Position numbers and translations under genes: made by a program. This document shows, piece by piece, positions 17,873 through 27,215 of a stretch of DNA of 58,048 nt. The stretch covers positions 1 to 58,048 of the forward strand of contig VMSV01000013.1 in assembly GCA_013791935.1 (NCBI GenBank). Direction: 5' to 3'. A model generated the notes under the pieces. The model was not told the DNA's origin and did no database searches. It worked only from the letters and a program-made list of their open reading frames with translations. Every line of letters begins with the position of its first letter. The first letter of the stretch is position 1. This DNA comes from Desulfobacteraceae bacterium (GTDB lineage: Bacteria > Desulfobacterota > Desulfobacteria > Desulfobacterales > UBA5616).

Positions 17873-17914
17873 GGCTGGAATTCACGGGTTAAAGGAATTC
17901 CAGCCCTTTTTTTT
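17873..17914 (+). terminator. Rho-independent terminator after purM
   Basis: Perfect 11-bp stem GGCTGGAATTC / GAATTCCAGCC with an 11-nt loop, followed by CTTTTTTTT. It is 170 bp downstream of the purM stop and just before tsaD. The 17705-17872 stretch has no recognisable gene. Confidence 0.9.
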
Positions 17915-17954
17915 GTAACCGCTGAACCACGGCATTGAACAAGTGGAAAAAGCC

Positions 17955-18959
17955 ATGATTGTACTGGGCATTGAAACATCCTGCGATGAAACCGCAGCTG
18001 CAATAGTGGAAGACGGCAATAAGGTTCTGTCTTCCGTGGTGGCATCCCAGGTGAAATTGCACCATGCCTATGGAGGTGTGGTTCCTGAACTCGCCTCCAG
18101 AAAACACATGGAAGTTATTGACCATGTGGTGGAAGAGGCCATGCATGAGGCAGGGGTCCATGGCCGGAACCTTGACGCCATTGCCGTCACCCGGGGGCCG
18201 GGGCTCATCGGAGCCCTTCTGGTGGGGTTCAATTTTGCAAAAGGAATGGCCTATGCCATGGGGGTTCCCTGTGTGGGCATCAACCATCTTGAGGCCCATC
18301 TGAATGCCATTTTCCTGGAAGCTGACCCGCCGCCCTTTCCCTTTGTGGGATTACTGGTTTCCGGAGGACACACGGGTATTTATCATGTTACTTCCCACAC
18401 CGACATGGCGCTATTGGGTCAGACGCGGGATGACGCGGCAGGGGAAGCCTTTGATAAGGTAGCCAAAATGCTGAATCTGGGCTATCCCGGCGGTGTGATC
18501 CTCAGTGAAATGAGTCGTCAGGGAGACCCGGCCAAAATCCGGTTTCCCAGGCCATTTCTGGATAAGGAGGGTTTTGATTTCAGTTTTAGCGGGCTTAAAA
18601 CAGCCGTGCGAAGGCACATCGAAACCCATCCGGACACCTACAAATCTCAATTGTCCGATATTGCAGCAGGATTCCAGGAGGCGGTGACGGATGTGCTTTG
18701 TCATAAAATCATTACAGCGGCGAAGCAGAGGCATTGCAGTCATCTGGTTTTGGCCGGAGGGGTTGCCGCCAACCAAAGGTTAAGGGAGAGAGTGAGGGAG
18801 GAAGCCCAAAAAAGCGGCTTTAAGGCCTGTCTCCCCTCACCGGTCTACTGCGGGGACAACGCCGCGATGATCGCTGCATCAGGCTATCATCATCTTATGG
18901 CCGGTGAATCCTTGGGATTTATGGATGATGTTTATTCCAGAGTGAGATACGGCTCTTGA
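17955..18959 (+). CDS. tsaD: tRNA N6-adenosine threonylcarbamoyltransferase (TsaD/Gcp)
   Basis: Transfers threonylcarbamoyl to A37 of ANN-decoding tRNAs (t6A) together with TsaB and TsaE. The 334-residue protein starts MIVLGIETSCDETAAAIVED; the metal-binding His residues lie in ELASRKHMEVIDHV. GLLVSGGHTGIY, DDAAGEAFDKVAKMLNLGYP and LAGGVAANQRLRE are ASKHA nucleotide-binding blocks, and CGDNAAMIA closes the fold. A GTG 12 nt upstream (17943) is an alternative start. Convergent with nagZ. Confidence 0.96.
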   Translation: MIVLGIETSCDETAAAIVEDGNKVLSSVVASQVKLHHAYGGVVPELASRKHMEVIDHVVEEAMHEAGVHGRNLDAIAVTRGPGLIGALLVGFNFAKGMAYAMGVPCVGINHLEAHLNAIFLEADPPPFPFVGLLVSGGHTGIYHVTSHTDMALLGQTRDDAAGEAFDKVAKMLNLGYPGGVILSEMSRQGDPAKIRFPRPFLDKEGFDFSFSGLKTAVRRHIETHPDTYKSQLSDIAAGFQEAVTDVLCHKIITAAKQRHCSHLVLAGGVAANQRLRERVREEAQKSGFKACLPSPVYCGDNAAMIAASGYHHLMAGESLGFMDDVYSRVRYGS

Positions 18960-19011
18960 TCCTTTGAAACGCTCAACTTAGGTGTAAATTTCTTGGGTTT
19001 AGAAAGACTCT

Positions 19012-20046
19012 TCAGAGATACTTCGATTTTGCCGTCATGATGCGATCCAGGCAGGCGTTGAACGATTCCAACGATTCCCCTTTTTCCCTTTGTTTCAAAA
19101 ACAACCTGAAAGCGGATTCAATATCAGGACCTTCATGGCAGATCAGCATCAAATCAATTTGAGCTTTGGATACCTGACGAACAATGGTTTCCAAATCGTA
19201 ATGTTTTTTGATGGCCCCCATGTCCAGATCATCCGTCATCACCAGCCCTCGGTACCCCAATTCCTTCCGTAGAAGATGGCCTGCAATGAAGGGGGACAGG
19301 CTGGCGGGCCACGTAGAATCGACTCTGTCATAAAGAATGTGGCTGAGCATCACCCCTGATACTTCACTGCTTATGGCAGCTTTAAAAGGAAGAAGATCAA
19401 AGGATTCAAGTTCCTTAAGGCTTGTGCTGAAAATCGGCCGGTCAAGATGGGAGTCCAGGGTGGTCCGGCCGATGCCCGGAAAATGCTTGGCTACCGCCAT
19501 GATTTTTGAGGCCTGAAGGTTTTTGATCACGGCGGTTCCCAATTCCGAAACCCGGGAAGGGGTGGCCCCGAAAGACCTTTTGGCCATGACACTCGGGATG
19601 CTTTTTGGGGCAATGTCCATCACCGGAGCAAAATTCATATTCACCCCGATCTGCGTGAGTTCGGAAGCGGTGACTCGGGCCTGGGCAGCGGCATCCTCAA
19701 CGGATGAAATTTCCGAAGCCCCGGGTAGTTGTGTGAAGGGCAGGGGAAGCCTGGCAACTGTTCCCCCTTCCTGGTCAATGGCGATAAACAGCGGGGGTTG
19801 GCCGCAGATTTTTGCGTAGTCCTGTGCTCTGTCGCAAAGTGTTTTTACCTGGACGGGGGATTCGATGTTTCGCTTGAATAAAATCAGACCGCCGATCTTC
19901 AGGGTGTTGATGAGAAATTTTACACTGTCATTGAATTCAAGGCCATCAAATCCGGCCAGGATACGCTGGCCTGCGGCCTGTTTATCGGATAAATCAAAAT
20001 AATTCATAAAGCCTGCTTTCATATAAATGGAGGGACTTGCCTTCAT
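19012..20046 (-). CDS. nagZ: Beta-N-acetylhexosaminidase (GH3)
   Basis: Removes N-acetylglucosamine from muropeptides in cytoplasmic cell-wall recycling. Motifs: FIAIDQEGGTVARLP, KHFPGIGRTTLDSHLDRP (catalytic His/Asp loop of GH3 NagZ), and the nucleophile Asp in GLVMTDDLDMGAI. At 344 residues it matches the single-domain NagZ length. The N-terminal 13 residues may be extra; an ATG at 20007 (MNYFDLSDKQ) fits the usual family start. Confidence 0.92.
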   Translation of the reverse strand: MKASPSIYMKAGFMNYFDLSDKQAAGQRILAGFDGLEFNDSVKFLINTLKIGGLILFKRNIESPVQVKTLCDRAQDYAKICGQPPLFIAIDQEGGTVARLPLPFTQLPGASEISSVEDAAAQARVTASELTQIGVNMNFAPVMDIAPKSIPSVMAKRSFGATPSRVSELGTAVIKNLQASKIMAVAKHFPGIGRTTLDSHLDRPIFSTSLKELESFDLLPFKAAISSEVSGVMLSHILYDRVDSTWPASLSPFIAGHLLRKELGYRGLVMTDDLDMGAIKKHYDLETIVRQVSKAQIDLMLICHEGPDIESAFRLFLKQREKGESLESFNACLDRIMTAKSKYL

Positions 20047-20355
20047 GGCCTAGGAACATTCTTTTTTCATACCAAATCATGATACGAATAGAAACGCATA
20101 ATTGCCTTCCAGAATAACTCAAGGGTTTTTTAAAGACTCCATTCCTTATTTGCCGAAAGGAGAAAAGGAAGGGAAGGTTCCTAATATTTTGCAAATTTAT
20201 GAAATGGTCTTTATGGTGACAGGATGATATAATGCTTTAGATTATAGGAAAGCCGTTACAGGTTCGGTGAAAATTCAGGAAGCGTTTTCTAAAACGCCTA
20301 ACTCGAAACCGGAAGATGTTCATCGATTTTAAAGCAAAAGGCAAAGGAGGCCCCC
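20047..20355. promoter_or_regulatory. Divergent intergenic region nagZ / copZ
   Basis: No gene is visible in this 309-bp gap. It contains the perfect 16-bp palindrome GCGTTTTCTAAAACGC at 20282-20297, about 55 bp before copZ, a possible operator. A partly similar sequence (TTTCTAAAACGCC) occurs at about 17764. No clear MerR/CueR-type dyad was identified. copZ has a strong AAAGGAGG ribosome binding site. Confidence 0.4.
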
Positions 20356-20559
20356 ATGAATCAACAGAAACTGCATGTGCCAAATATTAGCTGTAAACAT
20401 TGTGTTATGACTATAAAAAATGAATTGATGGAACAGGAAGGCATGGTGAAAGTGGACGGTGACCCGGAGACAAAAACCATTTCCGTGGCGTGGGACTCTC
20501 CCCTGACCCTGGAAAAAATCAAATCCGTGCTCAAAGAAATCAATTATCCCGGTGAGTGA
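20356..20559 (+). CDS. copZ: Copper chaperone (HMA domain)
   Basis: A 67-residue single heavy-metal-associated domain: [20 protein letters not shown] holds the CxxC copper site (CKHC), followed by the typical ferredoxin-like beta-alpha-beta pattern and ending EINYPGE. It hands Cu(I) to the P-type ATPase encoded downstream (gap about 70 bp), so the two form a copper-efflux operon. Ribosome binding site AAAGGAGGCCCCC. Confidence 0.9.
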   Translation: MNQQKLHVPNISCKHCVMTIKNELMEQEGMVKVDGDPETKTISVAWDSPLTLEKIKSVLKEINYPGE

Positions 20560-20630
20560 ATACGCCGTTTTTCTGTATTTTGCGTCTCTTTGTGAACCTG
20601 AAAACGGTTGCAACAACGATAGAGGGAACG

Positions 20631-23084
20631 ATGACCGATCAGAAAATGGTTTTTCCGGTTACGGGCATGACCTGCACCAATTGTGCACAGAACATTGAGC
20701 GGGGATTGAAAAAACTACCCGGTGTGACGGAACCAGGGGTGAATTTTGCAACTGAACAGGTTTCGGTGACTTTTAATCCTAAAGAAATAGAGGCTCGTGC
20801 CATTCTTCTGGCGGTTGAAAAAATTGGTTATGGCGTTCCCGTATCCCGCGTGGAAATACCGCTGATCGGCATGACTTGCGCCAACTGCGCGGCAAACATT
20901 GAACGGGCGCTATTGAAAAAAGCCCCGGGGGTGGTTCGGGCTTCGGTAAACTTCGCTTCTGAAAAGGCCTCAATAGAGTATGTCCCTTCGCTGATTTCCC
21001 CTTCAGGACTTGTGGAGGTTATCCGCAAAGCCGGCTATGACGCCGTTCTGACCGAGCCGGGGGAAGAAGGCGACGATTCGGAAATGCTGGCAAGAAAAAA
21101 GGAAATTGCAGACCAGACCCGGAAATTCATGATCGGGCTTGTTTTCAGCGCTCCATTGTTTCTCATGAGCATGGGAAGGGATTTCGGTCTTCTCGGGCCT
21201 TGGAGCCATGCCCCTTGGGTGAATTTTTTATTTTGGGGTTTGGCGACGCCGGTTCAGTTTTATGTGGGATGGGACTACTATGTCGGGGGGTACAAGAGTT
21301 TGAGAAACGGCATGGCCAATATGGATGTTCTGGTGGCTCTGGGTTCTTCAACCGCCTATTTCTACTCTGTGGCTCTTATGATTTATCCTGTCCTTGGAAA
21401 TCATGTGTATTTTGAAACCTCGGCAGTGATCATCACCTTGATCAAGCTTGGGAAAATGCTGGAATCCAAAACCAAGGGGAAAACCGGCGGTGCCATTCGA
21501 AAACTCATGGGACTTCAGCCTAAGACCGCGACCCTGATGGTTGATGAAACTCAAAGGGAAGTCCCTTTGGCCGAGGTGAAACCCGGGGATATCCTTCTGG
21601 TTCGGCCCGGAGAGCGTATTCCGGTGGATGGTGAAATCTTGGACGGCGATTCAGCTGTGGATGAATCCATGCTGACCGGAGAACCCATTCCCCTGGACAA
21701 GAAAAAAGGAGACCGGGTCACAGGTGGCACTATTAATGCCGAAGGCGCTCTGAAAGTGAAGGCTCTTCGAGTGGGCAGGGATACCGTCCTGGCCCAGATT
21801 ATTCGCCTGGTTCGGGAAGCCCAGGGCAGCAAAGCACCCATTCAGGACCTTGCGGACCGTGTGGCCGCCATATTTGTTCCTGTGGTCATGGGGGTTGCTT
21901 TTACAACCTTTCTGATTTGGTGGTGGGTGGGGGGTGAATTCGTACCTGCCATGATCCGGCTGGTGGCTGTACTCGTGATCGCCTGCCCATGCGCCTTGGG
22001 CCTTGCCACTCCCACAGCCATGATGGCCGGAACGGGTAAAGGCGCAGAGCACGGCATCCTTTTTAAAACCAGCTCAGCCCTTGAAAAAGCGGCCCGGCTG
22101 TCGATCATGGCTTTTGATAAAACCGGAACCCTGACCCTGGGAAAACCTGTGGTCACGAACATCCTTGTTCTGAAGGATTCACCATACTCCGAAGAACAAG
22201 TTTTGGAGCTGGCCGCATCGGTTGAAAACAACTCTGAGCATCCCGTGGGCAAAGCCATTGTAAAGGCTGCGGCAGAAAAGAAAATGAGCCTTTTTAGCGT
22301 TTCGGATTTTAAAGCCGTTCGTGGAAAAGGGGTTGAGGCTCGGGTTGAAGGCCGGAGCATCAGGGTGGGCAAACCTCGGTGGATCGAAGAAAGCGGGCTG
22401 GATCTGAGCGCATCTTCCGATTTGATTCAGAGTCGGCAATCCCTGGGGCATACGGTGATGGTCATGACGGATAATGACAAGCTCAGCGGGCTGATCTCTG
22501 TTTCCGACCCGGTGAAGCCTGAAGCGTTGAAGGCTGTGGATGCCTTGAAAAAGCTGGGTCTTGATGTGGTGATGATTACCGGAGACAACCGACTATCGGC
22601 TGGAATCATTGCCGGTGAATTGCATATTGATGAGGTGATTGCAGAGGTCTTGCCGGAAGACAAAGCCGAGAAAGTAAAATCCCTTCAGCAAAAGAACAGG
22701 CTCGTGGGCATGGTGGGGGATGGTATCAACGATGCCCCGGCCCTGGCCCGGGCGGATATCGGTTTCGCCATGGGAACCGGTACGGATGTGGCCATTGAAG
22801 CCGGGGATATCATCCTTTCAGGCGGTCAGGTCACAGGAGTGCCCCGGGCCATTTCATTGAGCCGGGCCACCATGGCTGTGGTCAAACAAAACCTGTTCTG
22901 GGCTTTTTTCTATAATATCATTCTGATCCCAGTGGCTGCAGGAGTTTTGCATCCTTTCCCCTTTTTCCCGCCATTTTTACGAGATCTTCACCCCATCCTG
23001 GCTGCCCTGGCCATGGCCGGAAGCAGCCTGTCCGTGGTGTCCAACAGTCTCAGGCTGTATAAGACCAAATTCGAAAAGATTTGA
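20631..23084 (+). CDS. copA: Copper-exporting P1B-type ATPase
   Basis: Pumps Cu(I)/Ag(I) out of the cytoplasm. From the start at 20631 (AGAGGGAACG upstream) the product has 817 residues. It carries two N-terminal HMA domains ([24 protein letters not shown]), eight membrane helices, actuator motif TGEP, membrane CPC motif ([14 protein letters not shown]), phosphorylation site [11 protein letters not shown], the SEHPVGKAI nucleotide-binding HP motif and [20 protein letters not shown]. The CPC and C-terminal residues mark subgroup P1B-1 (copper). A longer frame opens at 20556 inside the copZ end but has no ribosome binding site. Confidence 0.95.
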   Translation: MTDQKMVFPVTGMTCTNCAQNIERGLKKLPGVTEPGVNFATEQVSVTFNPKEIEARAILLAVEKIGYGVPVSRVEIPLIGMTCANCAANIERALLKKAPGVVRASVNFASEKASIEYVPSLISPSGLVEVIRKAGYDAVLTEPGEEGDDSEMLARKKEIADQTRKFMIGLVFSAPLFLMSMGRDFGLLGPWSHAPWVNFLFWGLATPVQFYVGWDYYVGGYKSLRNGMANMDVLVALGSSTAYFYSVALMIYPVLGNHVYFETSAVIITLIKLGKMLESKTKGKTGGAIRKLMGLQPKTATLMVDETQREVPLAEVKPGDILLVRPGERIPVDGEILDGDSAVDESMLTGEPIPLDKKKGDRVTGGTINAEGALKVKALRVGRDTVLAQIIRLVREAQGSKAPIQDLADRVAAIFVPVVMGVAFTTFLIWWWVGGEFVPAMIRLVAVLVIACPCALGLATPTAMMAGTGKGAEHGILFKTSSALEKAARLSIMAFDKTGTLTLGKPVVTNILVLKDSPYSEEQVLELAASVENNSEHPVGKAIVKAAAEKKMSLFSVSDFKAVRGKGVEARVEGRSIRVGKPRWIEESGLDLSASSDLIQSRQSLGHTVMVMTDNDKLSGLISVSDPVKPEALKAVDALKKLGLDVVMITGDNRLSAGIIAGELHIDEVIAEVLPEDKAEKVKSLQQKNRLVGMVGDGINDAPALARADIGFAMGTGTDVAIEAGDIILSGGQVTGVPRAISLSRATMAVVKQNLFWAFFYNIILIPVAAGVLHPFPFFPPFLRDLHPILAALAMAGSSLSVVSNSLRLYKTKFEKI

Positions 23085-23095
23085 ATCCTATCTTA

Positions 23096-25393
23096 TCAGT
23101 TCCCGGCTTCGTTGTCTTCAGGCGTTGTGGCCTCGGGAGCTTGGGGCTGATCCTCGGGTTTGGTGGATCGTCTTTCCGGCTGCCGTTCATTTTCTCTTGA
23201 GCGTTCCTCCCTGCGACTTTCCTTCTGCATGTTTTGATCCTCGGGCTTGACTTCCCGTATTTCCGGCTGTGGTTCTCTTTCTCTTGAGCGCTCCTCCCTG
23301 CGGCTTTCCCTTTGAATGACTTGATTGTCAGGTCTTGAGTGTCCCTTTTCGGGACCCTGCGTGTTTTCCACGGACCGTTGTCCTCTTCCGTTGGGATCAT
23401 GCCCTCGATTGTCTGAGTTGCCTGAGCGATCGTTACCATTTTTCCCGGGCCGATAATCGTCCCTAATTTGCCTGGCGTTGTTATCCCTTTGCATGGTTTT
23501 ATCCTCGGTTCTTGAGGGACTGTTTCCAGAATTCTGAACGTTTTCCACGGACCGTTGTCCTCTTCCGTTGGGATCATGCCCTTGATTGTCTGAGTTGCCT
23601 GAGCGATCGTTACCATTTTTCCCGGGCCGATAATCGTCCCTAATTTGTCTGGCGTTGCTATCCCTTTGCATGGTTTTATCCTCGGTTCTTGAGGGACCGT
23701 TTCCAGAATTCTGAACGTTTTCCGTGGGCTGTTGGTCCTTGCCGTTGGAGCTGCCACCCCGTTTGTTGGAGCGACCATTGACGCTTTGCGGCTGCGGAGT
23801 GTTTTCTCTATGCTGCCGGGCTCCATTATCCTTTTGAAGGATTTCATCGTTGGGTCTTGTTTCACGATTTTCAGGACTCTGGACATTTTCCACGGGCCGT
23901 TGGCCGGTCTTGTTTTGCTTCCGCCCATTTCCCGGGTCCTGCGTCTTGATTCCCCTGGTTTGAGAATTTTCCCTTCTGCTGGAATTGTCATACCGCCTTT
24001 CCAAAGGCTCAACATTGGGGTTCGATTTGGGTTCACGGTACCCGTTCGGTGGGGATTTCTTCTTGGATGTTTTTTGATTTGACCTGTCCATGATCGGAGA
24101 TCTGGATGTTTTTTCCCGGTCAGGTTCAGACCTTTTTACAGAATCCCCTTTGGGGTTGGGATGGCTCCGGTTTTCCATGGTGCGGCGATCTTTGTTGTAT
24201 TGGCGAACCTCATCATTCCGACGGGAGAAATCATGACGCTCTTTTTCAGTGGTCGGCCTGAAGCGATAGACATCTGCCTTTGCTTTTGCCGCTTGACTGA
24301 TCGACATGACAAAAGTGGGTCTCTGATGTCCTGAGGCATGTTGGTTCAGGCCAGACTTATTGCGGTGATCAAATTCCCTTGACGGGCGCATTTCTTCGTG
24401 TTTCCGGCGTTCATTAAATCTTGTATTCAAATGGTTCTCCCAATTAGGCTCCTTGCGGTGCTTCCATCTTTGGTGGGCATAAATGGGGTCATAGACCACT
24501 CGTCTTGAATGCGGGGAAAACCATGGGTAGATTCCCCGTTGATAGTACCTGGGCGCATAATAATCGCCGAAATAATAATGACTATACCGGGGGCGCATGA
24601 ACAGGGCGTCATCAAAAACATTCAGACTGATGATAAACCCGGGTGAAAATGAATGATGCAATCCAAGGAAAAAATGCGGTGTAAAATATACCGGCGCGAA
24701 TAAAACCCCGCGACGTGGAAGGGTATGGTCCCAGTATCCGCTTACATAAAGATATCCACGGGGTGTCCATAAATAATGGGACGGTATCCAGAGCCAGTCC
24801 GGGTGAGCCACGGCCCAGAATCCGGGACGCCAGGCATAACGGCCGTGATGCCATCCCCAGATCCCCGGGATCCAGATATAGTCGGGAGAGGGAGCATTGC
24901 TGCTCGGGCCGATTTCAACGGATTCCGGTGGTTCCGGCAGGTATTCGGTTTCTTCATCATTCAAACTGAGCCAGTACCCCGAAATCCACTGGTACCCATT
25001 TGATACGGGGTTCCAATAACCCGGCACCCACTGTCTGCCCGGAGGGGGTACTCTCCAGAACCCGCTGATCCAGATGTATCCGTCTCTGTCATCATCCCAG
25101 GCCCAGTAGCCGGGAATCCACTGAACATCCCCTTCGGGTCTCTGCTCCGGGGCAATTTCATCGATGATATCCGGGGGTTCCTTTGGAGCGGTGATTCCCG
25201 GCTCAGGGTCCATGGCTACGGCCGTGGCAAATGCCTCATGAATGGGGCCGGAAGCGAGCACGTTGTAATCTTCAGGCGGTGGTGGTGGCGGTCCGTTCTC
25301 AACCGCCCATGCGGATGAAAGAGAAAAGGGCAACCCGACTGTGGATACAGCGAACAAAATCATTAAGAATAGGGTAAAACGTTTGTTTAACAT
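23096..25393 (-). CDS. Secreted YXWGXW-repeat protein with disordered repeat tail
   Basis: 765 residues. A signal peptide (helix LFLMILFAVSTVGLPFSLSS, cleavage after AWA) is followed by a proline-rich stretch and then a domain rich in W-x-P-G-Y-W / Y-x-W-x-x-G-Y-W units (about 90-240), such as GDVQWIPGYWAWDDD, GRQWVPGYWNPVSNGYQWIS and DYIWIPGIWGWHHGRYAWRP. This matches the YXWGXW (BcpO-related) repeat family of unknown function, often outer-surface or periplasmic. The last about 400 residues are very hydrophilic (N, R, Q, E, S, G) with two exact-length 59-residue repeats. It probably forms an extended extracytoplasmic structure. Confidence 0.7.
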   Translation of the reverse strand: MLNKRFTLFLMILFAVSTVGLPFSLSSAWAVENGPPPPPPEDYNVLASGPIHEAFATAVAMDPEPGITAPKEPPDIIDEIAPEQRPEGDVQWIPGYWAWDDDRDGYIWISGFWRVPPPGRQWVPGYWNPVSNGYQWISGYWLSLNDEETEYLPEPPESVEIGPSSNAPSPDYIWIPGIWGWHHGRYAWRPGFWAVAHPDWLWIPSHYLWTPRGYLYVSGYWDHTLPRRGVLFAPVYFTPHFFLGLHHSFSPGFIISLNVFDDALFMRPRYSHYYFGDYYAPRYYQRGIYPWFSPHSRRVVYDPIYAHQRWKHRKEPNWENHLNTRFNERRKHEEMRPSREFDHRNKSGLNQHASGHQRPTFVMSISQAAKAKADVYRFRPTTEKERHDFSRRNDEVRQYNKDRRTMENRSHPNPKGDSVKRSEPDREKTSRSPIMDRSNQKTSKKKSPPNGYREPKSNPNVEPLERRYDNSSRRENSQTRGIKTQDPGNGRKQNKTGQRPVENVQSPENRETRPNDEILQKDNGARQHRENTPQPQSVNGRSNKRGGSSNGKDQQPTENVQNSGNGPSRTEDKTMQRDSNARQIRDDYRPGKNGNDRSGNSDNQGHDPNGRGQRSVENVQNSGNSPSRTEDKTMQRDNNARQIRDDYRPGKNGNDRSGNSDNRGHDPNGRGQRSVENTQGPEKGHSRPDNQVIQRESRREERSREREPQPEIREVKPEDQNMQKESRREERSRENERQPERRSTKPEDQPQAPEATTPEDNEAGN
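23364..23717 (-). repeat. Tandem repeat, 2 x 177 bp, inside the YXWGXW gene
   Basis: Copies 23364-23540 and 23541-23717 have equal length (59 codons) and differ at only a handful of positions; a third partial copy follows from 23718. Frame-keeping length and few differences indicate a recent in-frame duplication. Confidence 0.85.
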
Positions 25394-25660
25394 GCATTTC
25401 TCCTGGTTCAGGATGGTTTGCTTTTAACATTCTGCACTATAGATGCATTGATGAATCATTTTGTTTACCTAATCATTTGTGAACTTTTTATTTTAAGGTT
25501 ATGTCTTTGACATTTTGTGCAAGGATCAAGGGTCGTCCCGGTTTTTTACCTTGATTTCTGCAATACAGTTTTATAATAAATTCGAAAAGGATTTCAATTT
25601 GTCGAGAATAAAAGGCAGTTCGATTGAAACCCTTTCTTCCATTTAATATAAGGATATCCC

Positions 25661-26827
25661 ATGAAGCTTCACCCATCACCGGTTATGCCGGAAGGATTTC
25701 AATGTGCCAGTGTCAATTGCGGATTAAAAGACAAGGGAACCGATCTCTCCTTGTTCATGTCCGAGATCACGGCCCATGCTGCGGCTGTTTTCACCTTGAA
25801 CCGGTTTCCGGGTGCTCCGGTCATTGTGGGTCGTGAAATCATGAAAAAGGGCAAACTCCGGGCCATTGTGGTGAACAGCAAGGTCAGCAATGTGGGTACC
25901 GGGGAACTGGGCATTCTAAATGCACGGAAAATGGGCCTGGCTGTTGCTAAAGAATTTGATATTGACCCTGGCGAAGTGTTGATGAGTTCCACCGGTGTCA
26001 TCGGCAAACCCCTTCCCATCGAGAGGATTGAAAAAGGGATCTCAGGAATCGGGTCATTTTTCTCCAAAGATCCCCTTGTGGGGGCAAGAGGTATCATGAC
26101 CACCGATACCCATCCCAAAGCCTTATCCCTTTCCGTGGGAAACGCCACTCTGACCATGGTGGCCAAAGGAGCGGGTATGATCGAACCCAATATGGCCACC
26201 ATGCTGGTCTATATATTCACTGATGCGGCAATCCAAGCCAAAGCCCTTGATATGTGCCTGCGTGAAGCTGTGGATTCCTCTTTCAATATGCTGTCCGTGG
26301 ATACGGACACCAGCACCTCGGATACCTGTGTGATCATGGCAAACGGCCTCAAAGGTCCTGTGGATGATGGGGAGTTTTCCAAAGCCTTGTCCTTTGCCTG
26401 CATTGAAATGACCAAAAAAATTGCCCGGGACGGTGAAGGGGCGACCAAACTGCTTACATCCCGGGTTAAAAACGCTTTTTCACGGGAAGAAGCCCGTTTT
26501 ATTGCCAAGTCCATCATCAACTCCCCTCTGATCAAGACCATGGCCTATGGAGCAGACCCCAATATCGGCCGGGTTCTCATGGCCCTAGGCAAATGCTTTC
26601 ACTGTCATATAGAACCGGCTGACATTGAAGTGATGATTAACGGAACCCTTGTCTATAAAAACCAAAACCGTGTGGATTTCGATGAACAAAAAGTCCGGAA
26701 TCTTCTTTCGGGAGAGCTTGTGGATATTGAGGTCAACGTGAATGCGGGAAGCTTTGAAGCGGTTGCCTACGGATGTGACCTGACCCAGGGGTACATTGAA
26801 GAAAACGCAGCCTACTATTCATCCTGA
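25661..26827 (+). CDS. argJ: ArgJ-type glutamate N-acetyltransferase
   Basis: Moves acetyl between N-acetylornithine and glutamate in the cyclic arginine pathway. The 388-residue precursor has the self-cleavage and nucleophile site KGAGMIEPNMATMLVYIF (Thr of MATML) and the oxyanion hole SSTGVIGKPLPIERI. It differs from typical ArgJ at the first substrate block: VVNSKVSNVGTGELG where most enzymes have VVNxGNANAxTG. No second arg gene is adjacent. No RBS was obvious beyond TAAGGATATCCC before the ATG. Confidence 0.85.
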   Translation: MKLHPSPVMPEGFQCASVNCGLKDKGTDLSLFMSEITAHAAAVFTLNRFPGAPVIVGREIMKKGKLRAIVVNSKVSNVGTGELGILNARKMGLAVAKEFDIDPGEVLMSSTGVIGKPLPIERIEKGISGIGSFFSKDPLVGARGIMTTDTHPKALSLSVGNATLTMVAKGAGMIEPNMATMLVYIFTDAAIQAKALDMCLREAVDSSFNMLSVDTDTSTSDTCVIMANGLKGPVDDGEFSKALSFACIEMTKKIARDGEGATKLLTSRVKNAFSREEARFIAKSIINSPLIKTMAYGADPNIGRVLMALGKCFHCHIEPADIEVMINGTLVYKNQNRVDFDEQKVRNLLSGELVDIEVNVNAGSFEAVAYGCDLTQGYIEENAAYYSS

Positions 26828-26978
26828 ACCGGTGAGGGAATGGTGCAACTCAACACGTTCATAGGTTCCGATTAGGGAACTGCAAGGCACTTAAGGGTGC
26901 AGCCATAGTAATCTATTGCAAACCCTTAATAACGCAGCAGATGGAAGTCACAGGCGCGCCCGAAGGGTGAAAAATTAA
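26828..26978. other. Intergenic region after argJ
   Basis: Contains the small complementary pieces TTAAGGGTGCAGCC and GCAAACCCTTAA (26891-26929), which may fold. No RNA family was recognised. Confidence 0.35.
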
Positions 26979-27101
26979 AAAATAAAATATCGGTCATCCT
27001 TTTTACCAAACAGGTAAATAGTTTTGTTTCGGGAATTTCCGTAAATAGGATTCTCATAAGGCTTTGCTGAGATTTGATCATTTTTCATGCAAGATTCAGG
27101 T
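26979..27101 (-). repeat. 123-bp dispersed repeat, copy B
   Basis: Inverted copy of 12556-12678 (two differences). It ends about 115 bp before the start of the histidine kinase gene, so it occupies the kinase leader/promoter region. Confidence 0.8.
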
Positions 27102-27215
27102 ATTAAATATGGAAATGCGAAGGGCGTCCCCATGGTCCCCCACTTGTTGTTGGCAAAAAGTTTTTCTCGCCAGCCAAACCATTCCTTGCTTCCCTTAAAA
27201 CCCGGAGATTTTTTG

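Noticed and set aside
23050-24036. Minus-strand 328-codon frame in another phase of the YXWGXW gene
   Set aside because: It runs in a different frame over the low-complexity repeat tail; its repeats only mirror the DNA tandem repeat, and it lacks a signal peptide or known domain.
26891-26929. Possible structured RNA after argJ
   Set aside because: Some complementarity is visible but no known RNA motif or covariation can be judged from one sequence.
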